Shown here: positions 1 through 12,025 of the stretch, piece after piece
Numbering within the stretch: position 1 is the stretch's first letter
Layout: the number at the start of each line of letters is the position of its first letter
NCBI GenBank assembly: GCA_002943765.1
Contig: PQWQ01000005.1
Span: 2,667,001 to 2,731,000, forward strand
Direction: 5' to 3'
DNA from: Psoroptes ovis
Taxonomy: Eukaryota; Arthropoda; Arachnida; Sarcoptiformes; Psoroptidae
Length of the DNA: 64,000 nucleotides
Notes under the pieces: generated by a model
Told to the model about the DNA's origin: nothing
The model's input: only the letters and a program-made list of their open reading frames with translations
Database searches by the model: none
Position numbers and translations under genes: made by a program

Positions 1-1014
1 AAAAATAATTGATGCTGTTGTAGCTGCATTGGTTGATAATAATCCAACTTGTATTAAATTGAATGAAGCATTGAAAATTAATATCGAATCAATAATGTAA
101 AATAGCCAATTGAATGCATTGAAATTATATTTATCTTTCACAAATTCATTCCAAAAATTCAGTAGTGCCACTGTACAAACAAATGCTTTATAAAAATTGA
201 TCAAATCAAATATTAATTGGAATTTTAGTAATGATTGGAGCTAAAAAATAACAATAATCACCTGCAATAATATGCGTTATCAGATTCGATTTTTCTTGGA
301 TCATCAAATAGATTACTAGACGAACACGTGCACGTATCGGTGCATTCGTGAATAATTTCATTGGACTTCGATGAAATAAGCGTCGATTCAACCTAAATTT
401 TTCCATCTCTAGCATGAATCAAGCCATGCTCGGACATAATATAATTTACTATAAATTAATTCAATCAAATTCAATGACCGATTTTCCTTCCGATTGAATT
501 TTTTTCGGAAATATTTTGTTTTTCTATCATTAATCAATTTTTCGATTATCAAATTATTATTTTCATGTTTCAAATAGCAATCCAAATAATGATCATAATT
601 AATCACCATTATATCATACAACATTTTGAATGCTAATTTTCTATCCATTTGAATCTGATCATTAACATCACTATCAAAATGATAAAACGTACCAAGTGCA
701 TTTACTAATAATAGCAATGTGAAAAATATCAAAAAAAATAAAAATTCATCAGAATGATCATGATTAAACACAAAATATTTATAAAAATGATCATATTCAT
801 GTAATGGAAATATTTCTGGATAATAATAAATCAATATGAATATCAATACACGTAACATGTAAAATTTTACAATTTTTTCTTCAAAATAATATAAATATTT
901 ATAAAATTTTTTCAATTTCTTTTCTTCATCACTCATATCTTGTTCATGTTGATGATAATAATTATATAATTGTTTTATATGTTCATAACTGAATCTATGT
1001 ATTTTTAAAAACAT
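1..1014 (-). pseudogene. Receptor-like 7TM family copy A (frameshifted, 3' end off the window)
   Basis: First (5') exon is 1014..262 and ends at a GCAG/GTGATT donor. The next exon starts at 170 after TACAG and runs off the left edge. The encoded protein starts MFLKIHRFSYEHIKQLYNYY and matches copies B-F throughout. Exon 1 is 753 nt, whereas B-F all have 754 nt. The missing base lies near 413, where the paralogues read AWLDSW-LEMEKFR; here the frame hits a stop (AWLDSC, stop) and continues in another frame as LEMEKFRLN. The exon 2 part (NEFVKDKYNFNAFNW and following) is open to the edge. It is probably a young pseudogene; a base-calling error cannot be excluded, but the site is not a homopolymer. 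Confidence 0.8.
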
Positions 1015-2311
1015 TTTTATTTTTGTTGATTATAATTTTGTTTTGTTCAAATATATTGAAATAATAAAAATATGAACAAAAATTGAATGAAGTAATCTAA
1101 AAATATTCATGCAATCATATAATTAAGAATGATTATGATTTATTAATTCTAATCAATATTTAATTTTATTCGAGAAAAAAACATTAAGTCATAATAATTG
1201 CTGAGCATTTGCGCGTTAAAAAAAAATATAAATTGTACGAATGCGCGCCAGGAAACAAATGTATCATTAATGATTTGTTCAAAATTTTGTGCGCTGGTTT
1301 TTTCCTATGATTTGTTTTGCTTTCATCCATTCATCATCTTGTTGTGGTTTCGAATGACAATATTATTTATTGTCAAACAAATTTACTAAATAAAGTTAAT
1401 ATAATTCATCTCTTTTGCCTGAAGATGTCGGTCCAGTGCGTCAGTCGATAATGAAAAAACATGAATCATCAATAATTACAAAAACAGTTTACATCGCCTA
1501 TCACCACCACATTTTACTATCTATTATTTGTTTTACAATTGTCACCTGTAATGTGACAATCATTTTCGCACTTGTTCAAATATTACGAACTCATTTCTTA
1601 CGTCCACTCGATCACAAACAATAATTGAAATTTGTCAAATCAATCTTTATTCATTAAATGCAAAATATATGAAATGATCATGAATGAATTTGAATATATG
1701 AATGTTTAAAATATTTATACCTAAACCCTTTAGGTTTGGTAGTTTAAATTTGTACAAATGAAAATATAATGTAAAGAAATATGTTGAAAGCAATAAAATT
1801 GAAGTAAAGAAATGTGTCGCCATATGGTCGCGCAAAAACAAAGAAAAAATGTAATTATCGAGAAAGTGACATTAGTTAATGAAATATGAATATCAAAGAA
1901 AATAGCGACTGGCGACAGAAAGGATTAGATTGAAATATTTGTACAAAGGAATAGTCATAAATTGAAAATAAATGTCCAAAACAGTAGAAAATAGATACGG
2001 CTAGTTAAAGGAAATTGAAAAATTTTTCTGATGAATTTAGAAAAGTTGATTGTTTAGATTTTAGATTGTCTCAGCACAGTCACCAATCTTCAAGTGTTTT
2101 TATTATTATCATTTAAATTTATATTTATATCATTACATAATAAAGTAAAAATCTTAATCTTATGATTTAATTTTTTTTTAATTTCTTCTTATTTAATTTC
2201 TTTTTAATTATCGCTTCGATAATTTTAATCTTTCAATTAATTATCCCTTAGATAATTATTGATTTATTGTTGATGTGATTATGCCTAATAATCACTCAAA
2301 TTCACTTTTAA
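1015..2311. other. Intergenic spacer upstream of copy A
   Basis: AT-rich DNA between the start of copy A and the retroelement mosaic. The short open frames here have no recognisable similarity, no paralogue support and no splice partners that I could find. I see no gene. Confidence 0.5.
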
Positions 2312-2968
2312 TCACAAGATAAAATAATATTCTTCAATAGGGTGTCTCGATAAATAATCTGCCTCATGGTTTTCACTTCCTTTACTATACACTACAGTAA
2401 ATTGGTAGGAACTTAGTCGCAGAGCCCAATTAAATAATCTTGTTCTAGGTTTTTTAATCTTTTTAAAACTTTCTAGTGGTTTGTGATCGGTCATTACTGT
2501 AAACTTGATGCCAATTAATAGATAATGCCAGTGTTCTACTGCTTCTAGAATTGCCAAACATTCCAGTTCTGATGCCGAGTATCGTTTCTGGTAAGCCAAT
2601 AATTTCTTTGAAAAATAACTTACTGGATGTTCTTGTCCTGATGGATGAACTTGCTTCATGATCGCTCCAATACCTAACAAACTAGCGTCTGTATACAATT
2701 TTGTGGGTAAATCTGGATTAAAAATTTTTAAGGTCGGCTCTTTAACAAGTAAATTTTTCAATTGTTCAAATTCTTCTTGATGAACTTTGGACCATTCCCA
2801 TTTTTTCTCTTTTTTCAACAATTCTGTTAGATGATAGGTAACTTTTGCTCAATGGGGTATGAATCGATGATAATAATTAATTTGCTTCAAAAAACCTCTT
2901 AATTCTTTTAAATTCTTCGGTGATTTTGCCTTTATGATTGCCATCACATTATCTCTGGTTGGCGAAAC
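2312..2968 (-). pseudogene. Ty3/gypsy retrotransposon fragment (RT end plus RNase H)
   Basis: The minus strand reads, in order, the end of a gypsy reverse transcriptase (KELRGFLKQINYYHRFIPH, the usual 'LRgFLGl.nYYRrFIp' block), the connection region, and RNase H with YTDAS, the YSASELECLAILEAVEHW block, TDHKPLE and the HEADYLSRHP end. A TGA at about 2850 interrupts the frame directly after RFIPH, and there are no gag, protease, integrase or LTRs. It is therefore a dead fragment. Its upstream end abuts copia-derived sequence at about 2968. Confidence 0.88.
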
Positions 2969-3665
2969 TCAAGGTCAACCATACTCGTTTTAAAAACTCG
3001 TGCCATACATTCGTAAAAACGTTTCATTGAATTGCCCATTTCTGCATTAAAGATTGATGACGTACCACACTAACAGCTTTGGTTAGCCAATCTGCCAATT
3101 GTTCTGAAGACTCGATCCATTCGACATGAATAATTTAATCTTTGACTAATTGTTTGATCATGTGATATTTGATACTGACGTGTTGTAATTTTGATGATAT
3201 ATTCATTTGATTGAGTCGAACGATAGTTGATTGATTATCAATATGTAAAGATCAATAAAATACTAAAGCCTTTTGAACGAATAGGAATGTACGATTTACT
3301 TTAAACTTAAACTCACTTGGCTTTAATAATTCACTGAATACTAATGGTTGAATAAAATTTTGATATAAATCAATTACAAATCAAATAACATAAACGATTA
3401 ATTGATTAAAATATGAATAACGTTCACAATTTAAATATGAATCTAAATTGGAACCAGTAACTAATTGTCGAACTCGAACAACTAATCACAAATACTCATT
3501 AATTTCATTACATCAATATACAAGGTAGGACGATTCATTTTCAATTGCAATTCATTACATATGTTCATCAAGAACTGGATCTGTTTCGAGCACATTCCGG
3601 CTGCGATATACTCGGCTTCAGATGTGTTGTCTACAATAACTTTTTGAGCTTTTGTTTTCCAACAT
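2969..3665 (-). pseudogene. Ty1/copia retrotransposon fragment (RNase H), decayed and interrupted
   Basis: Minus-strand translation gives two pieces of a copia-type RNase H in the correct order. At 3663-3520 it reads WKTKAQKVIVDNTSEAEYIA, equivalent to the 'WkSkKQ..ValSStEAEYIA' motif. At about 3262-2975 it reads DNQSTIVRLNQ, then SIKYHMIKQLV and EQLADWLTKAV, equivalent to 'DNqSAi', 'KHIdirYHfIRe' and 'qlADiLTKpl'. About 250 bp of unrelated AT-rich DNA (3270-3515) separates the pieces, and several stops are present. Not functional. Confidence 0.78.
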
Positions 3666-4345
3666 TCATATTATCATTCACTTGTTCAAATCTTATCGCA
3701 TAATTCATTCAGTTTTTCATGTGAATTCCGATTAGCCGATTGTGGATTTCATTATTCATGTACGCCAAGCAAACTGCGCTGCGCATTTAGTGACAGCGAA
3801 TAAAGCGACAGACACAAAGATAGTGAAATCGGTATGAAAACAATGTTCAATACGAATAAAAAGAATTTAAATAATATTTACAAGTTCAATTGTCAAATTA
3901 ATTAATTTTTTTAATTGAAATTCAATTTAAAATCAGGAAAATTTTGTTTCCTAAATTGCTAAACGATGTACACACAGTTTTTTGAATGAAATATTGATAA
4001 TGTTATATGTTTACAGCAGTCAAGATTCTCAATCAAGCACAATTAAATAGTTTGGTTCATCGTTGACGCATACATATTGGATTATATGTTAACCCTTTGG
4101 ATTTGACATCTTTCGTTGTGGACAGGATGTGACCAACAATTCGTTATTATTTTATCGGACCATATGTATTGACATTGATTTACAAGTGTTCACGATATAC
4201 GCCATTTAGAGATGATTGAAAAATCGGACCGCCACCTGTTGGTCGCCATTCAAATGCAAATGATTAATATTTTTCTATTGAATTTTGCTGTTTTGTTAAT
4301 AATTTAAATTCATGATGAAAATATCCATAGTGATTCAATAATTAT
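3666..4345. repeat. 3' flanking spacer of copy B, duplicated at 6.48-6.72 kb
   Basis: No gene seen. The stretch 4024-4080 (ATTCTCAATCAAGCACAATT onward) is repeated with few changes at 6490-6545 behind copy C. A second matching block (CGCCACCTGTTGGTCGCC and following) lies at 4230-4270 and again at 6660-6705. The duplicated unit therefore included the gene's 3' flank. Confidence 0.6.
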
Positions 4346-6057
4346 TTATAAATGAAAATTTTTCAGATAAAAATTTGAAACCATTATAAATACGACTAAA
4401 TATACGAAAAACAGCTGTCATAAATTTATCAATGATTAATTTGTACAATAGTTAAGAATAGATTGATAGATAAATTTATTTAATAATTACACACCTTAGA
4501 TAATGTTTGATATGTGACAGAACCAATATAACCGAATGTAAAACAATATTGTTCACCTTTAAATAAATAGAAATAATAATTTGAATATTTCAATTTCAAA
4601 CGAGAATTCGTTAAGAATGATGTCAATGGAAATAAATAATGTTTAATATATTCTAAATGATAATTTATATGTGATAATGATGTTGTCAATACAATAAAAG
4701 ATGATGAATGCAATGATAACATAGATTTATATATTAATTGTTCAGTAAAACTAGGATTACCGAATGTTAATAAACATAAAAACATAACATTCATCGGTAA
4801 ACCTATCAATAACGATTTACATAGTGCATTACTCCATTGTTCTCGATTCGTACGCATTATGAATGATGATAAACGATTATGTTCATTCAGAATATGATTA
4901 CATTGCCAATATAACAATTTTTCATTCAAAATTCTATGTTTTGATCGAATCGTATTATTGAAATTGTTAATTTGATGATATTTTTCATTATTCGTTCGGA
5001 TAAAATTCACAAAATATGATATTTTTTTACACAAATGATGATAACATAAACAATAGCCAACTGATGATGCTGCTGCAGCGGATATTGTTAATAATACTAT
5101 TTGTACGAAATTCATTGTACAATTTATTATGAAAAATTCATCAATGATATATATTAACCAGTGTAATAAACCGAAATTATGATCATTTTTTCTGAATTCA
5201 TGTAAAAAACTCAAATGATATTTGCAGTGAGAAATGCTTTTGAAATAGAATGATACAAATTAATCATTACATAAAATCAAAGAAATTTCAATGAATAAAT
5301 TACCAGTGAAAATATGCGTTAATAGATCAATTTTTTCTTGGATCAACATATAGATCACTAAATAAACGCGTGTACGCAATGATGCATTTGAAAATAATTT
5401 CATTGGATTTTTACGAAACAAACGTTGATTTAATCGAAATTTTTCCATCTCCAACCATGAATCAAGCCATGCACATATATAATAGAATTTATTATATATT
5501 AATTCAATCAAATTCAATGATATTCTGTAGTTTCGATTGAATTTTTCTTGAAAATATTTTGCTTGTCTATTTTGAATTGATTTTTTGATTAATGTATCTC
5601 TAATTTCATCTCGAAAACAGCAATCAAAATAATGTTCATAATTAACGACCATTAAATCATATAATACTTTGAATGGCAATTTATTATCCATTTCAAATTG
5701 ATTTTTAACCTTCTTATCATAATGAAAAAATGTACGCTGTGCTATTAATGATAATGATAATAGAGAAAATATTGATACAAGCATAAATTCCAGATTAATA
5801 TGCTCATTAAGCCAAAAATATTTGTAATAATGATCATATTCATATAATGGAAATATATTTGGATAACGATATATTATTATAAATATCAATATGCGTAATG
5901 CATAAAATTTTAATATTTTATCTTCGAAATAATATAAATATTTTAAAAATTTTTTCAATTTCAATTCTTTATAATTCAAATTATTATCATTTTGATGATA
6001 ATAATTATATAATTGTTTTATTTGTCCATAACTAAATTGATGTATTTTTAAATACAT
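4346..6057 (-). pseudogene. Receptor-like 7TM family copy B (frameshift at start of exon 2)
   Basis: Exon 1 is 6057..5304 (754 nt), exon 2 is 5236..4495 and exon 3 is 4414..4346; introns are 67 and 80 nt. All three exons encode the full family pattern, ending LFFVYLVVFIMVSNFYLKNF. The acceptor AAAAG at 5237 corresponds exactly to the one used in copies C, E and F, but the following stretch is one base shorter (ATATCATTTG, against ATACATTTG in C). Spliced exons therefore sum to 1,565 nt, which is not a multiple of three, and no other AG in the region restores phase. The rest of exon 2 is fully open, so the damage is recent, or the copy is read from an unknown start. Confidence 0.8.
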
Positions 6058-6775
6058 TTTTATTATTGTTGATTATATTTTATTAGCTTCATATAAATGA
6101 AATTTTATTACAGATTCAATGAATATCGAGAATAGCAACAATATTGCATGATTATTACATTTGTCATATGATAAGACTGATGATGATTTATGGAATGAAA
6201 TGATCCGATAAATTCGATTTGAGAAAAAAATCAATAATATTAATAATAATGAGCGAATGAATCGGTATCATTCCATTAATAATAATAAAATTGATCTTTA
6301 TTCATTGGTGAAATGAGGTTTCACTTTATCGAACAATGAACATTTCGTTTCGATTGATTTTATTCTATTTTTAAATAGCCATATTTCGATTTGAATTCAC
6401 CGGAAAATTTCAATAATTAATGAACAAATAATGATGATAATTAATAAATAATTAGTTTTTTGGTGAATATTAATAAATAAGCAGCCGAAATTCTCAATCA
6501 AGTACAACTAAATGGTCTGGTTCATCGTTTACGTATACATAATGTAATATTTTACCATTTGCATTTAGGTCTTTTAAGGGACTCGTTACTATTTCGTTTT
6601 TTTTTTGACCATTTGTTTCATGTTGATAATCGTCTTTAGTTTATTATGAAAAATTGAGAACGCCACCTCTTGGTCACTTGTCAAATGCAAATGATTGATA
6701 TTTCTCTTTGTGATTTGTTGTTTCACTCATGATTTGAATACAGAAAAATATTTAAAATGATCCAATCATTGTTTA
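6058..6775. other. Spacer between copies B and C
   Basis: No gene seen. It holds the paralogue of the 3' flank described for 3666-4345 and AT-rich DNA upstream of copy B's start codon, which presumably includes its promoter. No recognisable core element could be defined. Confidence 0.5.
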
Positions 6776-8483
6776 TTAATGGAAATGTTTCAAATAAAAA
6801 TTTGAAATCATAATAAATACGGCTATATATGCAAAAAACACCTGTCATAAATTTATCAATAACAAATTTGATTGTAAAGAATAAATTATTTTATTTTAAT
6901 TACACACCTTAGATAATGTTTCATATGTTGCACTGCCAATAAAGCCAAATGTTGGACAATATTGTTCACCTTTCAATAAATAGAAATAATAATTTGAATA
7001 TTTCAATTTTAATCGTAGATTCTTTATGAATGATATCAATGGAAATAAATAATGTTTAATATATTCTAAATGATAATTTATATGTCCTAATGATGCAGCC
7101 AATAGTATGAAGGATAATGAATGCAATGATAATATAGATTTATATATTAATTGTTCTATGTAATTCGGATTGCCGAATGTCAATAAACATAAAAACATAA
7201 CATTCGCCGGCAAACCTATCAATAATGATTGACCTAATGCATCACTCCATTGTTCACGATTCGTACGCATTATGAATGATGATAAACGATTATGTTCATT
7301 TAGAATATAATTAAATTGCCAATATAATGATTTTTCATTCAGAATTCTTTGTTTTGATTGAATTTCATTGAAATTCATTATATGATGATATTTTTGATTA
7401 TTTAATCTAACGAAATTCATGCATGATGACATTTTTTTGCATAAATGATGATAACATGAACAATAGCCAACTGATTGTGTTGCTGCTGTAGTTATCATTA
7501 ATAATGCTGCTTGTATTAAATTCATTGAACCATTTATTATGAGAATTTCATCAATGATGTATATTAACCAATATAATGGACCGAAATTATATTCATCTTT
7601 TCTAAACTCATAGAAAAAAATCAAATGTATATTGGCCAGAATGATTACTTTTGGAATGTAAGAATAATTAAAAATGAGAATTCATTTAGTCACAACATGA
7701 TTTCAATTAAATTTAAATTTATTAATTACCAACGAAAATTTGCGTCAATAGATTGAATTTTTCTTGTATCAACATATAGATTATCAAATGAACACGTGTA
7801 CGTAATGATGCATTTGAAAATAATTTCATTGGATTTTTACGAAACAAACGTTGATTCACACGAAATTTTTCCATGTCAAACCATGAATCAAGCCATGCAC
7901 GTATATAATAGAATTTATTATAAATTATTTCAATCAAATTCAATGATATTCTGTAGTTTCGATTAAATTTTCTTTGAAAATATTTTGCTTGTCTATTATT
8001 AATCAATTTTTTGATTAATTTATCTTTATTTTCATGTTTTAAATAGCAATCAAAATAGTGTTCATAATTGATGACCATTAAATCATTTAATACATTGAAT
8101 GTTAATTTTTTATCCATTTCAATTTGACTATTAACATCACGATCATAATGATAAAATGTACGTTGTGCTATAAATGATAATAATAATATTGAAAATATTA
8201 ATAAAAGCATAAATTCTTTATTAATATGTTGATTAAGCCAAAAATATTTGTAAAGATGATCATATTCATATAATGGAAATATATTTGGATGACGATATAT
8301 TATTATAAATATCAATATTCGTAATAGATAAAATAGTAATATTTTATCTTCAAAATAATATAAATATTTTAAAAATTTCCTCAATTTCAATTCTTTTTCA
8401 TTTAAATCTTGTTCATTTTGATGATAATAATTATATAATTGTTTTATTTGTCCATAATTAAAGTTATGCATTTGTAGATACAT
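6776..8483 (-). CDS. Candidate gustatory-receptor-like 7TM protein, copy C (intact)
   Basis: Three exons: 8483..7730 (754 nt), 7647..6908 (740 nt) and 6841..6776 (66 nt), giving 1,560 nt and 519 aa with no interruption. Introns are 82 nt (phase 1, G/GTAATT..AAAAG) and 66 nt (phase 0, AAG/GTGTGT..GACAG). The Met at 8483 is the one shared by all copies. The protein has a charged N-terminus, hydrophobic segments near residues 48-64, 90-108 and the end of exon 1, several more in exon 2, and a last membrane segment alone in exon 3 (AYIAVFIMISNFYLKNF-type ending). Conserved exon 2 blocks are NEHNRLSSFIMRTNREQWS and GLPxNVMFLCLLTFGNP. A phase-0 intron just before a short C-terminal TM exon of pattern 'YhhhhhxxxxF' resembles arthropod gustatory receptors. 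The gene model is firm; the receptor role is inference. Confidence 0.82.
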
Positions 8484-8989
8484 TTTTATCAATTTTTTTT
8501 CTTCTTGTTTTTCAAAATACTAAAATTGAAAAAAAAATTTGAAAATCAATTCTCCATGAATTTTTTCGTTATGAAATGATTATTCAAAATATCAACAAAA
8601 AAAAGCAAAAAGGAGAGAAAGATAATGATCCAGAACAAAAGATACATAAAATTTTGATTAAAAATTAAATTCGTTTAATTAAAAAAAATTCATGGTTCAA
8701 ATGATTTCGATTTTCAATTAAGTAAAATAAATTGATCGAAAAACATACCGTTTATATTCATTGGAAACCGAAGCTGGAAAAATATATGGAAATCAGCTGA
8801 ATAAAAATTTCATTGATTGAATTTTTTTCATTTCGTTCAATTGAACAAACAAAATGTTGCAGAGTAATCTTATTGAAAATAATTTATCATTCATAAATGA
8901 AACGAAAATAGATAAATAAACAATACAATTTGAATGAATTCCAAAGAATTGAACCAGCATAGAAGACATAAATTTCCGATAATTATTTA
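8484..8989. other. Spacer between copies C and D
   Basis: AT-rich intergenic DNA with no coding signal or recognisable motif. It lies between the 3' end of copy D and the start codon of copy C. Confidence 0.5.
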
Positions 8990-10756
8990 TTAATGAAAAT
9001 TTTTTAAATAAAAATTTGAAACCAAAATAAATGTGGTAAAATAAGCCACAAAAATCTATTAAAATAGGGGAGAGAAATAAAGCGATGAAATATTCAATAA
9101 GTATCTGATTAATCAATAGTTTTTGATGATTACCTTTGATATTGTCCGATATGATACGCTTCCTAAAAAATTAAATGTAAAACAATATTGATCACCTTTC
9201 AATAGATAATAATAAAAATTTGAATATTTAAACTTTAAACGTATATTAGTGATGAAAGGTATTATTGATGATAGATAGTATTTAATTTGTTCAGCACAAA
9301 AATTAATATGAGCTAATGATATAATCAATATGAATATTACCAATGAATGTACCAATAATACAAATGTATAAATTACTCGCTCAGCAAAACTAGGATTACC
9401 AAATATTAATACAGATAAAAACATAACATTCATTGGTAAACCAATCAATAATGAATTACACAATGCATCACTCCATTGTTCTCGATTCGTACGCATAATG
9501 AATGAGCATAAACGATTATGTTCATTTAAAATGTTATAAATTTGCCAATTTATGAATTTTTCATTAATAATTTTATATTTTCTTCCATTATTATTATCAT
9601 TATTATTGTTATCATGATTATTACTGTCATTACAAACAATGTTATAATATTCATCATAATATTGTTTATAATTCTTTTTAATATTCATTTTTATTGATGA
9701 TAATTTTTTACAAAAATTGTAAAAACAAAAACAATAAAGTAATGCTGATGTTGTTGATGCATTGATTGTTAATAATCCTGATTGTAATAAATTATATACA
9801 CAATTCACAAATATCAAGGTATCTAATGCATGTATTAGCCAATCAAAAAATGAAAAGTTGTATTCATCTTGTCTAAATTCAATTATAAAAAATATAGAGC
9901 TATTCATGCAAACCATTGCTGTTGGAAAAATTGTATCACATCGACAGGTTAAATCGAAATTAATCAAATCAATTAATAGAATCATTCTACATCAATAATT
10001 ACCAGTCATAATATGTGCTATTAGATTCCATTTTTCTTGAATAATCATGTAGAGAACTAGATAAACACGTCCACGTATCGGTGCTCTTGTAAATAATTTC
10101 ATTGGATTTCTACGAAATGAACGTTCATCCACACGAAATTTTTCCAATTCTAACCATGAATCAAACCATGCACGTATATAATAGATTATTTTGTATAGAA
10201 TTTTTTTGAATATTGATGATACATTGTTATTTGAATTGAATTTTTGTCGAAAATATTTTGCTTGTCTATCTCTGATTAATTTTCTGATTAATAAATTTTT
10301 ATTTTTATGTTTGAAACAACAATCAAAATAATGTTTAAAATTGATGACCATTAAATCATTTAACACTTTGAATGATAATTTTTTATCCATTTCAATTTGA
10401 TTATTACAATCATGATCAAAATGATAAAATGTATGTAATCCCAATATTGCTAATGCCATTGCAAATAATACCATGATGAAGAAAAATTCAAAATAAAAAT
10501 GTGAATTAAATACAACAAATTTGAAAAGATAATCATATTTATATAATGGAAATATTTCTGGATGTTTATAGATTAATATAAATATCAATGTACGTAACAT
10601 ATATAATTTTATTATTTTATCTTCAAAATAATAAAAATATTTTAAAAATTTTTTCAATTTTAATTCATTTTCATTTAATTCTTGTTCATTTTGATGATAA
10701 TAATTATATAATTGTTTTATTTGACCATAACTAAATTTGTGTATTTGCAGATACAT
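8990..10756 (-). CDS. Candidate gustatory-receptor-like 7TM protein, copy D (intact)
   Basis: Exons 10756..10003 (754 nt), 9918..9134 (785 nt) and 9055..8990 (66 nt) give 1,605 nt and 534 aa, all in frame. Donors are ACTG/GTAATT and AAG/GTAATC; acceptors are CAACAG and AATAG. D and F form a second subfamily, recognised by RDRQAKY-RQKFNSNNN, KKILYKIIYYIRAWFDSW and ERSFRRN in exon 1, where A, B, C and E read NRxYRISLNLIE. Exon 2 is longer than in the other copies because of an Asn/Asp-rich insertion (NNHDNNNNDNNN type, about plus 9590-9640), probably from triplet slippage in a cytoplasmic loop. The 3' end of exon 1 is almost identical to that of copy F. Confidence 0.82.
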
Positions 10757-11291
10757 TTTTAAAAATTTCTTAGTTTTTTATTCTTCTAAAAAAAACCAAA
10801 AAATTCATGCATAAATCAATGTCGAATAACTGATGAAAATTTCAAATTAAATTCTTAGCGAATTTTTCTGATTGAAATTACATACAACATATGATGATGG
10901 AGATAGCAGGGGATGGAATAACAAATTTCCGTCAAAAACCTTAATAGTTTCAATGAATATTTCCGAATAAAATGTTTTCGATTTTCAATTTAGAACAGAA
11001 ATATAGTGCATAAAATGTAAATTGTCTGTCAAAAACATGTTCATGTTCTTCATTGGATGATGGAAATTTCATCGATCGAATGAATGAATGAAAATCATTT
11101 AAATTGATTTAATGAAATTTTTATTTTTATTGTTTTTTTTCAAACAAGAAAAAAAAAGGTTTGAAAATAATCTAAAATCATTAGCATAAATATAAATTAA
11201 CTAAGTTTTATCAAACATAGTCTCGGCAATAATTATGGTTTTTTTTCATGTTTTCAATGCCACACTTCGTGCGGAAGTATTGATCGCTTGT
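10757..11291. other. Spacer between copies D and E
   Basis: No gene. Its right part (about 11090-11290, containing CATAGTCTCGGCAA) is paralogous to 22300-22500 in the E-F spacer, so spacers were duplicated together with the genes. Confidence 0.5.
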
Positions 11292-12012
11292 TTATAAATT
11301 GAAATTTTTCAAATAAAAATTTGAAATCATGATGAATACGGCTATATATGCAAAAAACATCTTATAGTTTTGAAGAAAAAAAAGAACGATTGGAAAATTA
11401 ATAGCTTTATTTATATCATAACTCACCTTAAATAATGTTTGATATGTTACACTGCCAATAAAGCCAAATGTAAAACAATATTGTTCACCTTTCAATAGAT
11501 AATAATGAAGATTTGAATATTTTAATTTTAAACGTTGATTCTTTATGAATGATATCAATGGAAATATATAATGTTTAATATTTTCTAAATGATAGTTAAT
11601 ATGAGCTAATGATACTGTCAATATTAAATATACTGATGTATGCATCAATAAAAAAGATTGATATATAAGTTGTTCAGTAAAACTAGGTTTGCCGAATATT
11701 AATAAACATAAAAACATAACATTCATCGGTAGACCAATTAATAATGATTTACATAATGCATGACTCCATTGTTCTCGATTCGTACGCATTATGAATGATG
11801 ATAAACGATTATGTTCATTTAGAATATAATTAAATTGCCAATATAATGATTTTTTAGTGTAAATTTGGTGATATTTTTTATAATTTAATCTAATAAAATT
11901 TACACAAAATGATATTTTTTTACATAAATGATGATAACATGAACAATAGCCAACTGATGATGCTGTTGCTGCAGTTATTCCCAATAAAGCTGATTGTACT
12001 AAATTCATTGTA
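11292..12012 (-). pseudogene. Copy E, 3' part (rest of exon 2 and exon 3), cut off by a transposon
   Basis: This part of exon 2 runs 12010..11427 and exon 3 runs 11360..11292 (69 nt, ending FAYIAVFIMISNFYLKNFNL). It begins abruptly at the TA next to the transposon end, in the middle of the conserved block 'INxTMNLVQ'. Joined to the 5' part at 21058-22004 with one TA retained, the exons sum to 1,527 nt, which is 508 aa in a single open frame. Nothing else in it is damaged. The native promoter is now 9 kb away across the insertion. Confidence 0.85.
12011..12012. repeat. Target-site duplication (TA), left copy
   Basis: TA flanks the transposon here and again at 21058-21059. Comparison with the uninterrupted paralogue (TGTACAATG in copy B, GC-TA-CAATG expected in E) shows that one TA was duplicated on insertion. 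Confidence 0.85.
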
Positions 12013-12025
12013 CTCTCAGGAAAAT

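Noticed and set aside
1415..1624. 69-codon plus-strand frame starting MPEDVGPVRQ
   Set aside because: Isolated, no paralogue or splice partner, composition not clearly coding.
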